Notes under the pieces: generated by a model
What the model saw: only the letters and a program-made list of their open reading frames with translations
Databases searched by the model: none
Told to the model about the DNA's origin: nothing
Shown here: positions 45,320 to 53,794 of the stretch, piece by piece
Layout: each line of letters begins with the position of its first letter
Position numbering within the stretch: position 1 is the stretch's first letter
DNA from: Actinomycetota bacterium
GTDB taxonomy: Bacteria > Actinomycetota > Actinomycetes > Mycobacteriales > Pseudonocardiaceae
Direction: 5' to 3'
Assembly (NCBI GenBank): GCA_021324675.1
Contig: JAJPIR010000084.1
Location: 1 to 64,000 of the forward strand
DNA length: 64,000 nt
Made by a program: the position numbers and the translations under genes

Positions 45320-45392
45320 GGTGTCCTCGGTAAGCGCTGATAAGAGTGACGACCGGACGCGGAACGGCCCAACGCCCGGCCGTCAGGTGAGT

Positions 45393-45797
45393 TCAGGCAG
45401 GCTGCTGTTCAGTGGTCGAGTCGGAACTGTTGCCCTTAGCGGTCTTCGTGACTGTTGCTATGGCGTAGCGGAGTGACACTCCGATCTCATCGACCTGAAG
45501 CTCAACAGTGGTTCGTTTCTCACCATCACGTGTTTCAAAGGATCGCTGCCGTAGCCGGCCGACCACAATTACACGAGTACCTTTGGTGAGGCTGTCTGCC
45601 AGATGCTCTGCGCTCTGCTGCCATACGGTACAGCGCATAAACAGTGTGTCCCCGTTGCGCCACTCGTTCGTTGCCTTGTCGAATGTCCTCGAAGTAGATG
45701 CGATAGTGAAGTTTGCTACCGCTGTTCCTGAACCGGTGAAGCGTACTTCTGGTTCGTCAGTCAGATTGCCGGTCAGGGTTACTGTGTTGTCTTGCAT
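45393..45797 (-). CDS. ssb: Single-stranded DNA-binding protein, copy 2
   Basis: This 134-residue SSB has [51 protein letters not shown] and [15 protein letters not shown]. It is about 60% similar by eye to ssb-1 but lacks the acidic DEPPF end, finishing [11 protein letters not shown] 45,797 has GGAGA 8 nt upstream. The folded leader (copy B) begins 41 nt upstream. Confidence 0.92.
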   Translation of the reverse strand: MQDNTVTLTGNLTDEPEVRFTGSGTAVANFTIASTSRTFDKATNEWRNGDTLFMRCTVWQQSAEHLADSLTKGTRVIVVGRLRQRSFETRDGEKRTTVELQVDEIGVSLRYAIATVTKTAKGNSSDSTTEQQPA

Positions 45798-45837
45798 CGT
45801 GATCGTCTCCATTAGTCGTTGCTGACCCCAGAGGGCG

Positions 45838-45979
45838 GGCGGCGGTGCTCCCCGCCGCCGTAAGAGCGCCGTGCAGCAGCCATAGAGGCTCAGTACCAAG
45901 GGATCAGCAGGAAAGGTCTTGGACGAGCGGAGCGATCCCGAAGGGACGGACAAGATGTTTGCTGCCCCTTGGTACTGAG
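45838..45979 (-). promoter_or_regulatory. Folded leader motif, copy B (upstream of ssb-2)
   Basis: In gene direction the perfect 14-bp stem CTCAGTACCAAGGG/CCCTTGGTACTGAG (45,979-45,966 with 45,902-45,889) encloses a TCCC-TTC-GGGA hairpin. It is followed by GAGCCTCTATGG and a terminal hairpin GGCGGCGG/CCGCCGCC (45,859-45,838). It ends 41 nt before the ssb-2 ATG. Copy A before ssb-1 has the same order of parts. Confidence 0.7.
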
Positions 45980-46261
45980 GGATGGCTGATGCGAAGCTCG
46001 GGGTCAGCAACTGCCTGCGCTGGCACACAGAGTTCTTGGCCTGTACTGCTGGTATTGGCTGAGCCGTGATCACGTTACGAGTCCCCCGCACGAGATGCTT
46101 TTTCACCTGCACGACGTATCGACGGTAACGCCACACGACACCCAGGCTGAGTCGAGTTGTAACGACCGCTCCGGGCATCGACTTCACGATGTATTGATGA
46201 ACGTGAGGTGTATTGCAACATGTATTACCGTAAGCAATAAAGTAGCAGGGAGTCAGCAGGG

Positions 46262-46963
46262 ATGGCATGGTGCTGGGGAAACTGGGTTACGATTGATGGC
46301 CATCCTGTCTGCATCGGAAACCGCTCAGCGAAGATCACAGTAGGGATTGCCGCGACCGTTGCGCTGTCCGGCCTTGCCGGCGGCGGCTTAGGTGCCGCGA
46401 CGCCAGCGAGTGGATCGACCGGCGAATATGGTGCCAGACCGCCCCAAAGTCAGCCAAACGCACGGCCCAACGGGAATGAGCCTGAAGCAGGCCCGAGCGA
46501 AATTACTGATTCTTTCAAGGTGACAAGCCGGCTGGAAAAATTGGGCCATCGTGTTGTGAAAGTTTATGCGAAGCGTGACGACGGTAACTGTGCTGGTAAC
46601 TCCGATGGGCAAGTGCAGCGGTTCTTTCGAGAGGTGGCCGAGTGTATCTCACTCTATCGTGAAATTATCGAGGTCCAAGAAACGGCCAATACGTTCCTGT
46701 TCACGACGGCGACGATTGTGATGCCCAACCACGATACCGCATTCCGTCTTCGGCTACTGCTCGATCAGGGCGTAAACGGAGAGATCACCCGATTAGTCCC
46801 AGATCGTGGAAGATACCGCAACATGGATTGGGGCGTTACCCGAGCTACTACGAGCCTCAACAACAGCACCGTTACAACGTATGATGTTAAGATAGTCGGC
46901 CGCACGGTCGTTACTTCCGTCGCGGATTCCTTCCTAGATGAAGGTCTATCTGGTTTGCGCTAG
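46262..46963 (+). CDS. Secreted hypothetical protein (233 aa)
   Basis: After a short N-terminal part, the hydrophobic stretch [24 protein letters not shown] looks like a signal peptide or anchor. A disordered P/N/G-rich linker and a C-terminal alpha/beta domain follow ([28 protein letters not shown] ... [28 protein letters not shown]). ATG 46,262 has a GGGAG-type ribosome-binding site. No family was recognised. Confidence 0.65.
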   Translation: MAWCWGNWVTIDGHPVCIGNRSAKITVGIAATVALSGLAGGGLGAATPASGSTGEYGARPPQSQPNARPNGNEPEAGPSEITDSFKVTSRLEKLGHRVVKVYAKRDDGNCAGNSDGQVQRFFREVAECISLYREIIEVQETANTFLFTTATIVMPNHDTAFRLRLLLDQGVNGEITRLVPDRGRYRNMDWGVTRATTSLNNSTVTTYDVKIVGRTVVTSVADSFLDEGLSGLR

Positions 46964-47275
46964 CGAGGTAAACATGCTAGATGGAACCGACCGACTGCTG
47001 GCGAGGTACCGTTTCGGTAGACGGGTCAACCAGCAGCCGGTCGGAGTCTTACTGTTGACAGTAGCATTCTCGGTGCAGTTGATCTGTCTTATATATCAAA
47101 ACGCAGATCGTGCAGCTGGCACCATGAGGACGCACCTCGAACTGGGTTGCACTTCGCGGTAGCACGGCACCGCATCGAGCACCTAGCGCACCGATGGGGT
47201 GATCACCGTCCGGCATGAGCCAATGCCAGAGGTAATCAAAGACCGAAAGTGCCCATTTAGACGGCGCTACGGCAG
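46964..47275. other. Gap without a supported gene
   Basis: Short frames exist on both strands (46,938-47,162 plus and 47,049-47,306 minus), but neither has a convincing start or protein-like composition. No clear repeat or terminator was seen. Confidence 0.4.
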
Positions 47276-47500
47276 TCACTGCCTGCTCCCTCTGCGTTCT
47301 TTGCATTGCAGACAGATCTGATCGGGATCAGGCGGCTCACCAGACAGGGCTACGCGGTCTCCAGATAGACCAAGCGGCTTAGGTGTGAACTCAATGCCAC
47401 ATATCGCCGCGACTGTGCCGTTTGGGGATAGGAGTGCTGGACCGAGGTGCGTGTCCTGATCGGCCATTGATCGGAGGTACCAGCTCCGTGAGGCGGTCAT
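47276..47500 (-). CDS. Small conserved actinobacterial-type protein (74 aa)
   Basis: The product contains DTHLGPALLSPNGTVAAICGIEF and ends DPDQICLQCKERRGSRQ with a CxxC pair. Proteins of this pattern accompany XRE-DUF397 modules in streptomycetes, with unknown function. ATG 47,500 follows AGAGG. Its upstream neighbour overlaps by 4 bp. Confidence 0.6.
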   Translation of the reverse strand: MTASRSWYLRSMADQDTHLGPALLSPNGTVAAICGIEFTPKPLGLSGDRVALSGEPPDPDQICLQCKERRGSRQ

Positions 47501-47724
47501 CGTGACCTCTGAGCGGGGATGCATAGCGGGCAGTAGCCAGCCTCCCGAGCCACCATGGCAGCAGGCTTGAAGACTTCCGCACACGTCGCGATGTACGTCC
47601 CGCGCGTGAGGCCGCGCTCAGCGGCATCAGGGGTCAGTACGTGTGCAATCAGCGTCTTGGCGTCAACCATCTCCACAGCGCCGCGCTGCCGTGACACCTG
47701 TTGTCCTTTGCTGTGTCTGCCCAT
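47497..47724 (-). CDS. Small hypothetical protein (75 aa)
   Basis: ATG 47,724 begins MGRHSKGQQVSRQRGAVEMV, followed by TLIAHVLTPDAAERGLTRGTYIATCAEVF and a C-terminal CPLC motif. It overlaps the 74-residue gene by 4 bp and is divergent from the XRE regulator. Streptomycete elements often carry such a pair beside an XRE regulator. Confidence 0.65.
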   Translation of the reverse strand: MGRHSKGQQVSRQRGAVEMVDAKTLIAHVLTPDAAERGLTRGTYIATCAEVFKPAAMVAREAGYCPLCIPAQRSR

Positions 47725-47846
47725 GGTCCTCGTCCTCCCGCGTAGCGGTGTGCCGCCCGTCCTGTCGAGGTAAGACCTGCTCAGGGAGGCCAGCACCGGG
47801 CAGCACAGGCAAGGTACTCTGAGGCACCTGCCCGAGAGGGACAATA

Positions 47847-47866
47847 GTAGACGCAAGTTCGTCTAC
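47847..47866. promoter_or_regulatory. Inverted repeat between divergent genes
   Basis: GTAGACG-caagtt-CGTCTAC is a perfect 7-bp inverted repeat. It lies between the 75-residue gene and the XRE regulator and is a natural operator for that regulator. Confidence 0.5.
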
Positions 47867-47964
47867 GCAATGATATCGCTCGAAAGTGCTTGACATACCC
47901 CTTCTTGCTGGGCAGATTTGCCAGGGTGCAAACTGTGGGCTACTACTTGCTCACGGAGGTTGAC

Positions 47965-48819
47965 ATGCCCGGCGCCAGCCCGACGGTGCGGCGCCGCCAG
48001 CTGGGGATGGAGCTTCGCCGACTACGAGAAGCAGCAGGCAAGACCCAGCAGCAGGCTGCCGACTGGCTTGAGATTGCCGACACGGGGATCTCCAAGATCG
48101 AGACCGGTAAGCAGCGGATTAACATTGCTCAGCTGCGATCACTGCTCCAGCTCTATGACGTGGGCTCGCCGCATTCTGATTACCTCCTTCAGCTGTGTCG
48201 CGATGCAGCGCAGCGCGGCTGGTCAGTCGAGTACGGCAAGACCGTGCCGACGTGGTTTCGTGACTACCTCGACATGGAAACCGCCGCCGCCGTTGTGTGG
48301 ACCTGGGAGCCGTCGTTTATCCCTGGCCTATTCCAGGTGCCGGAATACACCAGAGCAGTTGCGCTAGCCGATCCCACTGCGCACCCCGAAGACGTTGACC
48401 GCATTGTGCAGCTTCGGGCAGAGCGACAGAGACGGCTTACGGCTGACGACCCGCTCACCGTGCGAGCGATCATCGACCAGGCTGCACTGACTCGGCAGGT
48501 CGGCGGACCTGACGTGATGCGCGCCCAACTGGCACGCCTGCTCGAAGTCGCAAAACTGCCCAACGTCACGGTGCAGGTGATTCCGTTTGCTGCTGGAGCA
48601 CACGCGGGTATGCGTGGCGCGTTCGCCGCGTTGCGATTCCCAGAAACAGCCATGGACACGGTGTACCTAGAGGCATACAGAACTGCGGCCTACGCCGAAG
48701 CGCCAGCGGAGGTGGCGTTTTACATCGACACGTTTGAGAATCTCGCAGCGACAGCGCTGAACCCTGACGAGACAGCAAGGCTTATTCGTTCAATCATCAG
48801 CGGGAACGAGAGTGAGTGA
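47965..48819 (+). CDS. XRE regulator of the DUF5753 family
   Basis: This 284-residue regulator has an N-terminal XRE HTH (LGMELRRLREAAGKTQQQAADWLEIADTGISKIETGKQ) and a C-terminal DUF5753 sensor region (SFIPGLFQVPEYTRAV, LTADDPLTVRAIIDQAALTRQVGG, VTVQVIPFAAGAHAGM). ATG 47,965 has GGAGGT 4 nt upstream. Its stop overlaps the DUF397 start. This pairing is frequent in actinomycetes and often controls development or toxin-like modules. Confidence 0.92.
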   Translation: MPGASPTVRRRQLGMELRRLREAAGKTQQQAADWLEIADTGISKIETGKQRINIAQLRSLLQLYDVGSPHSDYLLQLCRDAAQRGWSVEYGKTVPTWFRDYLDMETAAAVVWTWEPSFIPGLFQVPEYTRAVALADPTAHPEDVDRIVQLRAERQRRLTADDPLTVRAIIDQAALTRQVGGPDVMRAQLARLLEVAKLPNVTVQVIPFAAGAHAGMRGAFAALRFPETAMDTVYLEAYRTAAYAEAPAEVAFYIDTFENLAATALNPDETARLIRSIISGNESE

Positions 48820-48992
48820 TGGAGTGGCACAAGAGTAGCTACAGCAGTGGCACAGGCAACTGCGTGGAGGTTGCGCCTGGCGTACACGTACGCGATAGCA
48901 AGCTGGGTGAGGCCAGCCCAGTGTTAATGGTGTACGAGTCAGGATGGACAGCGTTCACCGCCGCACTAAAGAGTAATCAGTTCGACGCCTAA
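48819..48992 (+). CDS. DUF397 protein (57 aa)
   Basis: The product begins MEWHKSSYSSGTGNCVEVAP and contains VHVRDSKL and GWTAFTAALKSNQFD, the standard DUF397 pattern. It overlaps the XRE regulator by 1 bp. It is too short for the ORF track. DUF397 proteins act with their XRE partners, sometimes as toxin-antitoxin-like pairs. Confidence 0.9.
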   Translation: MEWHKSSYSSGTGNCVEVAPGVHVRDSKLGEASPVLMVYESGWTAFTAALKSNQFDA

Positions 48993-49050
48993 GGAATCTG
49001 ACCAGGCGAGGGGCAACGGAAGCGGCTTGCCCCTCGCGTTCTTTGGCGGG

Positions 49051-49551
49051 CTAAACGTAGGGACGAAACTGATCAACGGCAAGCGCGATCGTGCAGAAAC
49101 TTGCTACTATGGTCGTATAGATCATAATTGAATTTTTGAAATCGTTCTGCACTCTAACGGTTATAACTTCTTCGGTGATGCCACGCGCTCTTAGTCGGGC
49201 GTGTGCGTCCTGTTGTCGCCCTTTGTTGGGGAGTACCTGGTTAGCCGGATAGTACCGCTTTCCGAACCTGGCAAGCGCTTTCATCCAGTAGTGGTTCTGA
49301 CCTCTGCATCCAAAGATGATGCCACGAGTCGGGCTTTGGCATGGTTTGCCAGTTGCCGTGAACGTAACAAGACACTTCGTTCGCACTGTTGTAATATACG
49401 TTATAGCCGGAATGGCGAGAATGAATAAGATGACGAGCGCCAAAAGTCCCCAGAGATGATGCGTAATCATGTAGGACATGGAGCCTGCAATGATCAAAAC
49501 GGTCACCGGTATTGCGATCATCCCGCTATCGCTCTTTTTACGCGGAGCCAT
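49051..49551 (-). CDS. Membrane protein (166 aa)
   Basis: Two membrane spans near the N-terminus (MIAIPVTVLIIAGSMSYMI and LWGLLALVILFILAIPAITYI) precede a Cys-containing basic domain (TKCLVTFTATGKPCQSPTRG ... FGCRGQNHYWMKALARFG). A last span (SIMIYTTIVASFCTIALAV) follows. ATG 49,551 (MAPRKKSDSG) is preferred over the track start. No family was recognised. Confidence 0.65.
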   Translation of the reverse strand: MAPRKKSDSGMIAIPVTVLIIAGSMSYMITHHLWGLLALVILFILAIPAITYITTVRTKCLVTFTATGKPCQSPTRGIIFGCRGQNHYWMKALARFGKRYYPANQVLPNKGRQQDAHARLRARGITEEVITVRVQNDFKNSIMIYTTIVASFCTIALAVDQFRPYV

Positions 49552-49681
49552 GGTATCCGTCCTGCGAATCACAATCTCCTCTTGCACATTGTGACTGAGT
49601 AGGACTCGCGGAACGTTGCAGCGTTCGGGTGAGCTCCCGTACGTGACCTGCGGCAACGGATGGCTACGTCTGTCCGTTATC

Positions 49682-49852
49682 TCACTTTTTGTCGTGATTG
49701 TCGAGCGTTTGATGCCTGCGGATAAGGTCAGCTATGTAGGTTAGTACCGCGAGATCTTCCACCCGTGCAGGAAGTCCCTGCGCTAGTCGTGTCTGGATCA
49801 CCCACGCTTCAAAGTCATCTGAGGGATCATGCGGAGTACCCGACTGCTCCAT
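49682..49852 (-). CDS. Small acidic protein (56 aa)
   Basis: ATG 49,852 begins MEQSGTPHDPSDDFEAWVIQ, followed by the helix VEDLAVLTYIADLIRRHQ. It is too short for the track. The folded leader (copy C) lies 59 nt upstream, the same arrangement as in front of both ssb genes, which supports that it is a real gene. Confidence 0.55.
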   Translation of the reverse strand: MEQSGTPHDPSDDFEAWVIQTRLAQGLPARVEDLAVLTYIADLIRRHQTLDNHDKK

Positions 49853-49911
49853 CGCCACTGCCTTGCGACTCGTGCGTCTGCCTCAGAGGTGTCGAGCGGG
49901 TGGCATGACTG

Positions 49912-50052
49912 GGGCAGGCGCTCCCCGCCTGCCCGCAAGGGCGACTGCATGTGGCTCCACAGAGGCTCGCTGTCAAGGGTGGGGGTCCGTGTGATCTCTC
50001 CGAAGCGTTAGCGGCCCGGAGGGTCGGAGAGATCACGGGGTGCCCTTGACAG
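49912..50052 (-). promoter_or_regulatory. Folded leader motif, copy C
   Basis: In gene direction CTGTCAAGGG/CCCTTGACAG (50,052-50,043 with 49,979-49,970) encloses a perfect 12-bp stem GTGATCTCTCCG/CGGAGAGATCAC (50,036-50,025 with 50,002-49,991). It is followed by GCGAGCCTCTGTGG and a 9-bp terminal hairpin GGGCAGGCG/CGCCTGCCC (49,934-49,912). It lies 59 nt before the 56-residue ORF. Confidence 0.7.
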
Positions 50053-50157
50053 TGAGGGGTGGAGCCACTAGCCCATGCCATTCGCTCGACGCCGGAGTCG
50101 AGTGAGCGACACGAGAAGATGTGTCCTTGGCGCTGAAGGGTGTGTGAGATAACAGGT

Positions 50158-51057
50158 ATGGAGTCATGCCAGCATCAGCAACTGAAGCGGCATGCTCAGC
50201 TTCGCCATCAGCCGCGATCTGCACCGTTATGGGTGGGTGATCCGGACGATTGGGCGCTAGTACGGCAGAAGCCGCGTCCCCCACTGGTATGTCCCGAGCC
50301 CGGATGTCAAGTCGAGTTGATCTCCTATGAGAACCTGAACAACAGGCACAACCCCCGGATCTTTAAGTTCAAGTCAGTCGCCGGGGCATGTGGTCATTGG
50401 CCAGCGCAGGGTGGTGGAGGACCCGAGAGTGCTCAGCATGAGTGGATGAAGCTTCGACTCAAACGTATCGTCGAGCAGCTGGGCTACACGGCGACGCCGG
50501 AACACGCTCCTACGCATGCTGATGTGTTCGTACATGAGGTGTCGTACTGCCTGGAAGTGCAGCTCGTCCCCACCCAGTTCCGCAAGCGGACGAAGATCCG
50601 TGAGGACACGGGCGCGAATGTGTGCTGGCTGATCCGGGAGGGTTTGGACAGCGAGAAAGCTGTGAAGGCCTTGTTTGGGTTGCCGGCAGTGCGGTTTCGC
50701 ATAGTGGACAAGGATGACCAAGGTCGATTACTCGCACCGTGGGATCATCCAGGCGAGCGTTACCTTGCTCGCCGGGCACGACTAGAGGTATTCGCGACTG
50801 TCGCTCACGCTCTGCCAGAAGAGAGGCGACCTAATTCGGCGAAGCAAGGAGGTAGTTGGTTTCGCACCGGTACGATGGATGGATTGCAGTTTCTCGACGA
50901 GATTCTGTCCGGTCGGCGACGCTGGTACCGGCCTGGCATGCTCGGGCAGAAGCGAGGGCTGTGGGCGTTGAAGACCGACGTTTCTGAGTACTACGATTCT
51001 CATCGTAAGCCTCCTATTATCTCCGGCCAAGAAACGGCTATCGAGGAGGGCGTCTGA
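50158..51057 (+). CDS. CoiA-like nuclease-domain protein
   Basis: This approximately 299-residue protein has a cysteine pair near the start (LVCPEPGCQVELISYENL) and a CoiA-type nuclease core. The core helix is HEWMKLRLKRIVEQLGY, the catalytic-like D is in PTHADVFVHEVSYCLEVQL with ExQ, and TKIREDTGANVCWLI follows. The C-terminal half is unassigned. CoiA proteins belong to the PD-(D/E)xK group linked with DNA uptake and competence. Here it could process incoming DNA. ATG 50,158 was chosen. Confidence 0.7.
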   Translation: MESCQHQQLKRHAQLRHQPRSAPLWVGDPDDWALVRQKPRPPLVCPEPGCQVELISYENLNNRHNPRIFKFKSVAGACGHWPAQGGGGPESAQHEWMKLRLKRIVEQLGYTATPEHAPTHADVFVHEVSYCLEVQLVPTQFRKRTKIREDTGANVCWLIREGLDSEKAVKALFGLPAVRFRIVDKDDQGRLLAPWDHPGERYLARRARLEVFATVAHALPEERRPNSAKQGGSWFRTGTMDGLQFLDEILSGRRRWYRPGMLGQKRGLWALKTDVSEYYDSHRKPPIISGQETAIEEGV

Positions 51058-51742
51058 AGTGCGGCATCGGTTGGTCTTGACGCCAGATCTCATATTCGAT
51101 GTCGCTTATATCTGGTCCCCCAGCGAGATGAATTTGGAAGCTGGGGTGAGCGGCAACCTCACTTCCGTCGCCTAATATAAGCACCGGGACAAACCTCGCG
51201 GTATCCACATCTTGGTCTCGCATCACCTCGTCAAGAAATGCCTTCATTGTTTTGTAGTCATGGATCAAGATGGCATCCTGTCCTGGATCAAGTCTCTTTG
51301 GCAAGCGATCCCCGAAAGGTGATACATCGGGTTGCGGCTCGAATTGAAAGCCAATTTTGTCTCCGAGATAGCCAAGATATTCACAGCGCGACACTGTAAC
51401 GGCCGTTCGTCCTTCGTTGTGCGCAAAGATTACATTGACAGGTTCGAAAGAGTTTTCCGGCTTATCGATGATCCTGTTGGACAATTTTTTATTGCGCCTC
51501 TTCTTTGGCTTAGGACGCGGTGGTGAAACCTTTTTGCCATCAGGTTTTGGTACTGTCATGATCGAGGTGTCCCCGGACGGGAAATACACTGATAGAAGGC
51601 CACTACTGTACTCTATTTGGCCAACGGCTAGCTCCGCTTTGAGTTTCGCGCCTGTTTTACGCCAGGCGGTCACACCCCAGGCCAAACCGGCTAGTCCAAT
51701 GGCAGCCGGGAGAGCCACGGTGACTACCTGCGGGATGGACAT
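51038..51742 (-). CDS. Single-span membrane protein (234 aa)
   Basis: An N-terminal membrane span (VTVALPAAIGLAGLAWGVTAW) is followed by a basic proline-rich loop (KVSPPRPKPKKRRNKKLS). A soluble beta-rich domain comes next (NVIFAHNEGRTAVTVSRCEYLGYLG ... FVPVLILGDGSEVAAHPSFQIHLAG). It overlaps the convergent CoiA-like gene by 20 bp. No family was recognised. Confidence 0.7.
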   Translation of the reverse strand: MSIPQVVTVALPAAIGLAGLAWGVTAWRKTGAKLKAELAVGQIEYSSGLLSVYFPSGDTSIMTVPKPDGKKVSPPRPKPKKRRNKKLSNRIIDKPENSFEPVNVIFAHNEGRTAVTVSRCEYLGYLGDKIGFQFEPQPDVSPFGDRLPKRLDPGQDAILIHDYKTMKAFLDEVMRDQDVDTARFVPVLILGDGSEVAAHPSFQIHLAGGPDISDIEYEIWRQDQPMPHFRRPPR

Positions 51743-52103
51743 GACGATGATCGTACGTGTGAGGCGATCGCAACGGAGCTAGCAAGCTCGTCTCGACGGC
51801 ACGACACGCTGATGACCCTATATATGTACTGTCAGCGGCGCGGGGACTCAGGGTACATAGACGAACTCCTGGACACGGAGGCGCCACAGTCCTCGAAACT
51901 TAGGCTAACCTAATATTTGCCGGCGGGCGCATGCTTTGCGCTTGGTGTGTTCTCGACGCGATGTGCTGTTTCAGGTCGAGTCGCTGCTACAGGACTGTTG
52001 ATCCAAGGCGGCAGTCGTGAGGGAATAGTCGTCCGGGCACGTACCGCCGACGAGAACGCGGCGTAGTTCCAGGTGAGGTCACAAAACACACTCTCCTCGA
52101 ACC

Positions 52104-53567
52104 CTACCGGTCTACAGCAGTGCCGAGTTGCTGGCGTAGACGGACGATCCGTTGAGCGTTCCTGATCTGGAGTAACGCGTCCGTTGATGGATCGCATTCC
52201 CGTAAAAGGCAAAGCATCACGAGCACGTACACAGAATCTGCGAGAACATACATACCCGTGTAGCTCATGCCGACATCCTGCTGCTGGTCATGGTGAGTCA
52301 TACGGTTACGTGCTTTGGTCACTATATGAGCCCACTCTGCAGTGTCACCAACCAGCCAGGAAAATGCCTCACCAGCATAGTCGGCGAGCTCTACGAGGCG
52401 TGCGCGTAGCCGAGGCTCGTTTGCGTAAAGCAGCTGATTGTGTAGCCAGTCGGCGATCTTCGACCCGAGCATGAACTTGATTGACTTTACGATCTTACGT
52501 CGGAGTGCCCTATATTGGGCCTTAGGCATGACCTCATTCGCAAAGCGCATCCTGTGAAACGTCTCGGCCGCGGCCATTACGTTGAGATAACGATTCTCAA
52601 CGTAGATTCGAGCAGAGTAGCGGATGGTAAGAAGGGCGCCGAGCACCGGTCTATACGTGCGTGAAACCGCTATCCATCGACCAACGACACTGAGACCACC
52701 AAGCTGCTCGTACGGAAAGAACATCTGGTGCAATGACCTCGGTTTGACAGCAACGTGTACTGCGGGATTTTCTACATAGAGATCGATGGCTCTTTGGGTA
52801 TAGCCACCTTCTCCGCCCTCGTGAACGACATCCGGACGTCACAGCTTAATCTCCGTTGGGACCGAGGGTGCATCAGTCGCAAGCGTGATGAGATCCTGCA
52901 AGCCATTGAGGTCAGAGAGAATATCCGACAAGCCACGTAGTTCAGAATACTTAATCTTCAAGTGTGTCTGCTGATCGATTCGCATTGCCGCAAGACGGTC
53001 TCCTCCTACCTCCCAGGTGTGAACCAATTCCACCTTAGCTTCGTCGATCGTAACGGTCTCGGTCGGGAGGACGTCATACCGCAATCTTATTTGAGTAGTG
53101 GTGGAGAGATCGTCCGGTGTCTCCGTATCGACTTCGAGCGAGAAGCCGGATTTATCTACCCATGGAGCTAATTGATCAAACGACGCCGCCACTTCATCGA
53201 ACTCGAAATCCGCAGAATCGAAATGAGCGCCCGACAGAACCTGTAGGACTTTATAATTGTGCACTTCAATACCTGGCATTTGAATATTTGTTTGGCTGTG
53301 ATAGCAGCCATGCAAGGTCAATTCTCTGCCTCCAGCCACTCCAACGATCCGAATGGGTTCAACTTCAGGCGCCAACGTCTCGTCAACATTGACCAGCGAG
53401 CCGAAGACTTTCAACACAGTGCCATCGGCCGGTTTGTACGCCAACTGCCCAACGACGGTCCGCTCAGGCAGGCTCGGACGCCAGAAGACACCCTCCCACT
53501 CAAACGCTTCCATCTGTCTCCCTCTTGAGCTCGCTGGCGTTTCCGGAAACTGTATATTCTGAGTCAT
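52104..53567 (-). pseudogene. ApeA-like HEPN anti-phage gene with one in-frame stop
   Basis: Two ORFs (53,567-52,839 and 52,733-52,104) lie in the same frame. The first matches the ApeA N-terminal domain (FEWEGVFWRPSLPERTVVGQLAYKPADG). It ends at TGA (52,841-52,839), and reading continues without another stop (RPDVVHEGGEGGYTQRAIDLYV) into the second, a HEPN domain with the RNase motif RNRMTHH. Full length would be about 487 residues, normal for ApeA. One base change would restore it. ApeA-type genes are abortive-infection effectors. Confidence 0.75.
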
Positions 53568-53572
53568 CCGGC

Positions 53573-53740
53573 CTACGCGAGGTTGGAGTTGCGAAGACGG
53601 TAGTAGGTTTGCCCGAGTTGGATGGGCGGAAGCTCGCCGTTGCCCTCAAGTAGCCGATGGTTGAACCAATGGACGTATTGCCAGGTCGCGGACTCGATCT
53701 GCTGAGCGGTGCACCAGGGGCCGCCAGAGTTGATCGGCTC
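53573..53740 (-). pseudogene. IS3-family transposase C-terminal fragment
   Basis: The minus strand reads NSGGPWCTAQQIESATWQYVHWFNHRLLEG and continues to ...YYRLRNSNLA and a stop. This is the usual IS3-type integrase C-terminus (the YVxWFNHRRLHxxxxxxPP pattern). Nothing upstream continues the gene. It marks an old insertion between the HEPN gene and the restriction gene. Confidence 0.7.
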
Positions 53741-53794
53741 CCTGCCCAATGAACGGCCAGTTGCATGAGACTGGGTGCCAATATCGATGACTCA

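Noticed and set aside
27315-50052. All folded leaders as single-strand promoters used on one incoming strand
   Set aside because: Copy A is on the plus strand and the others on the minus strand, so they cannot all serve one transferred strand. No convincing -10 was seen behind the TTGACA-like part of the stem. The idea is kept only as one possibility for a subset.
52839-52841. TGA in the ApeA-like gene as selenocysteine
   Set aside because: No selenocysteine-type insertion hairpin was seen behind it, and the codon lies between domains rather than in an active site.
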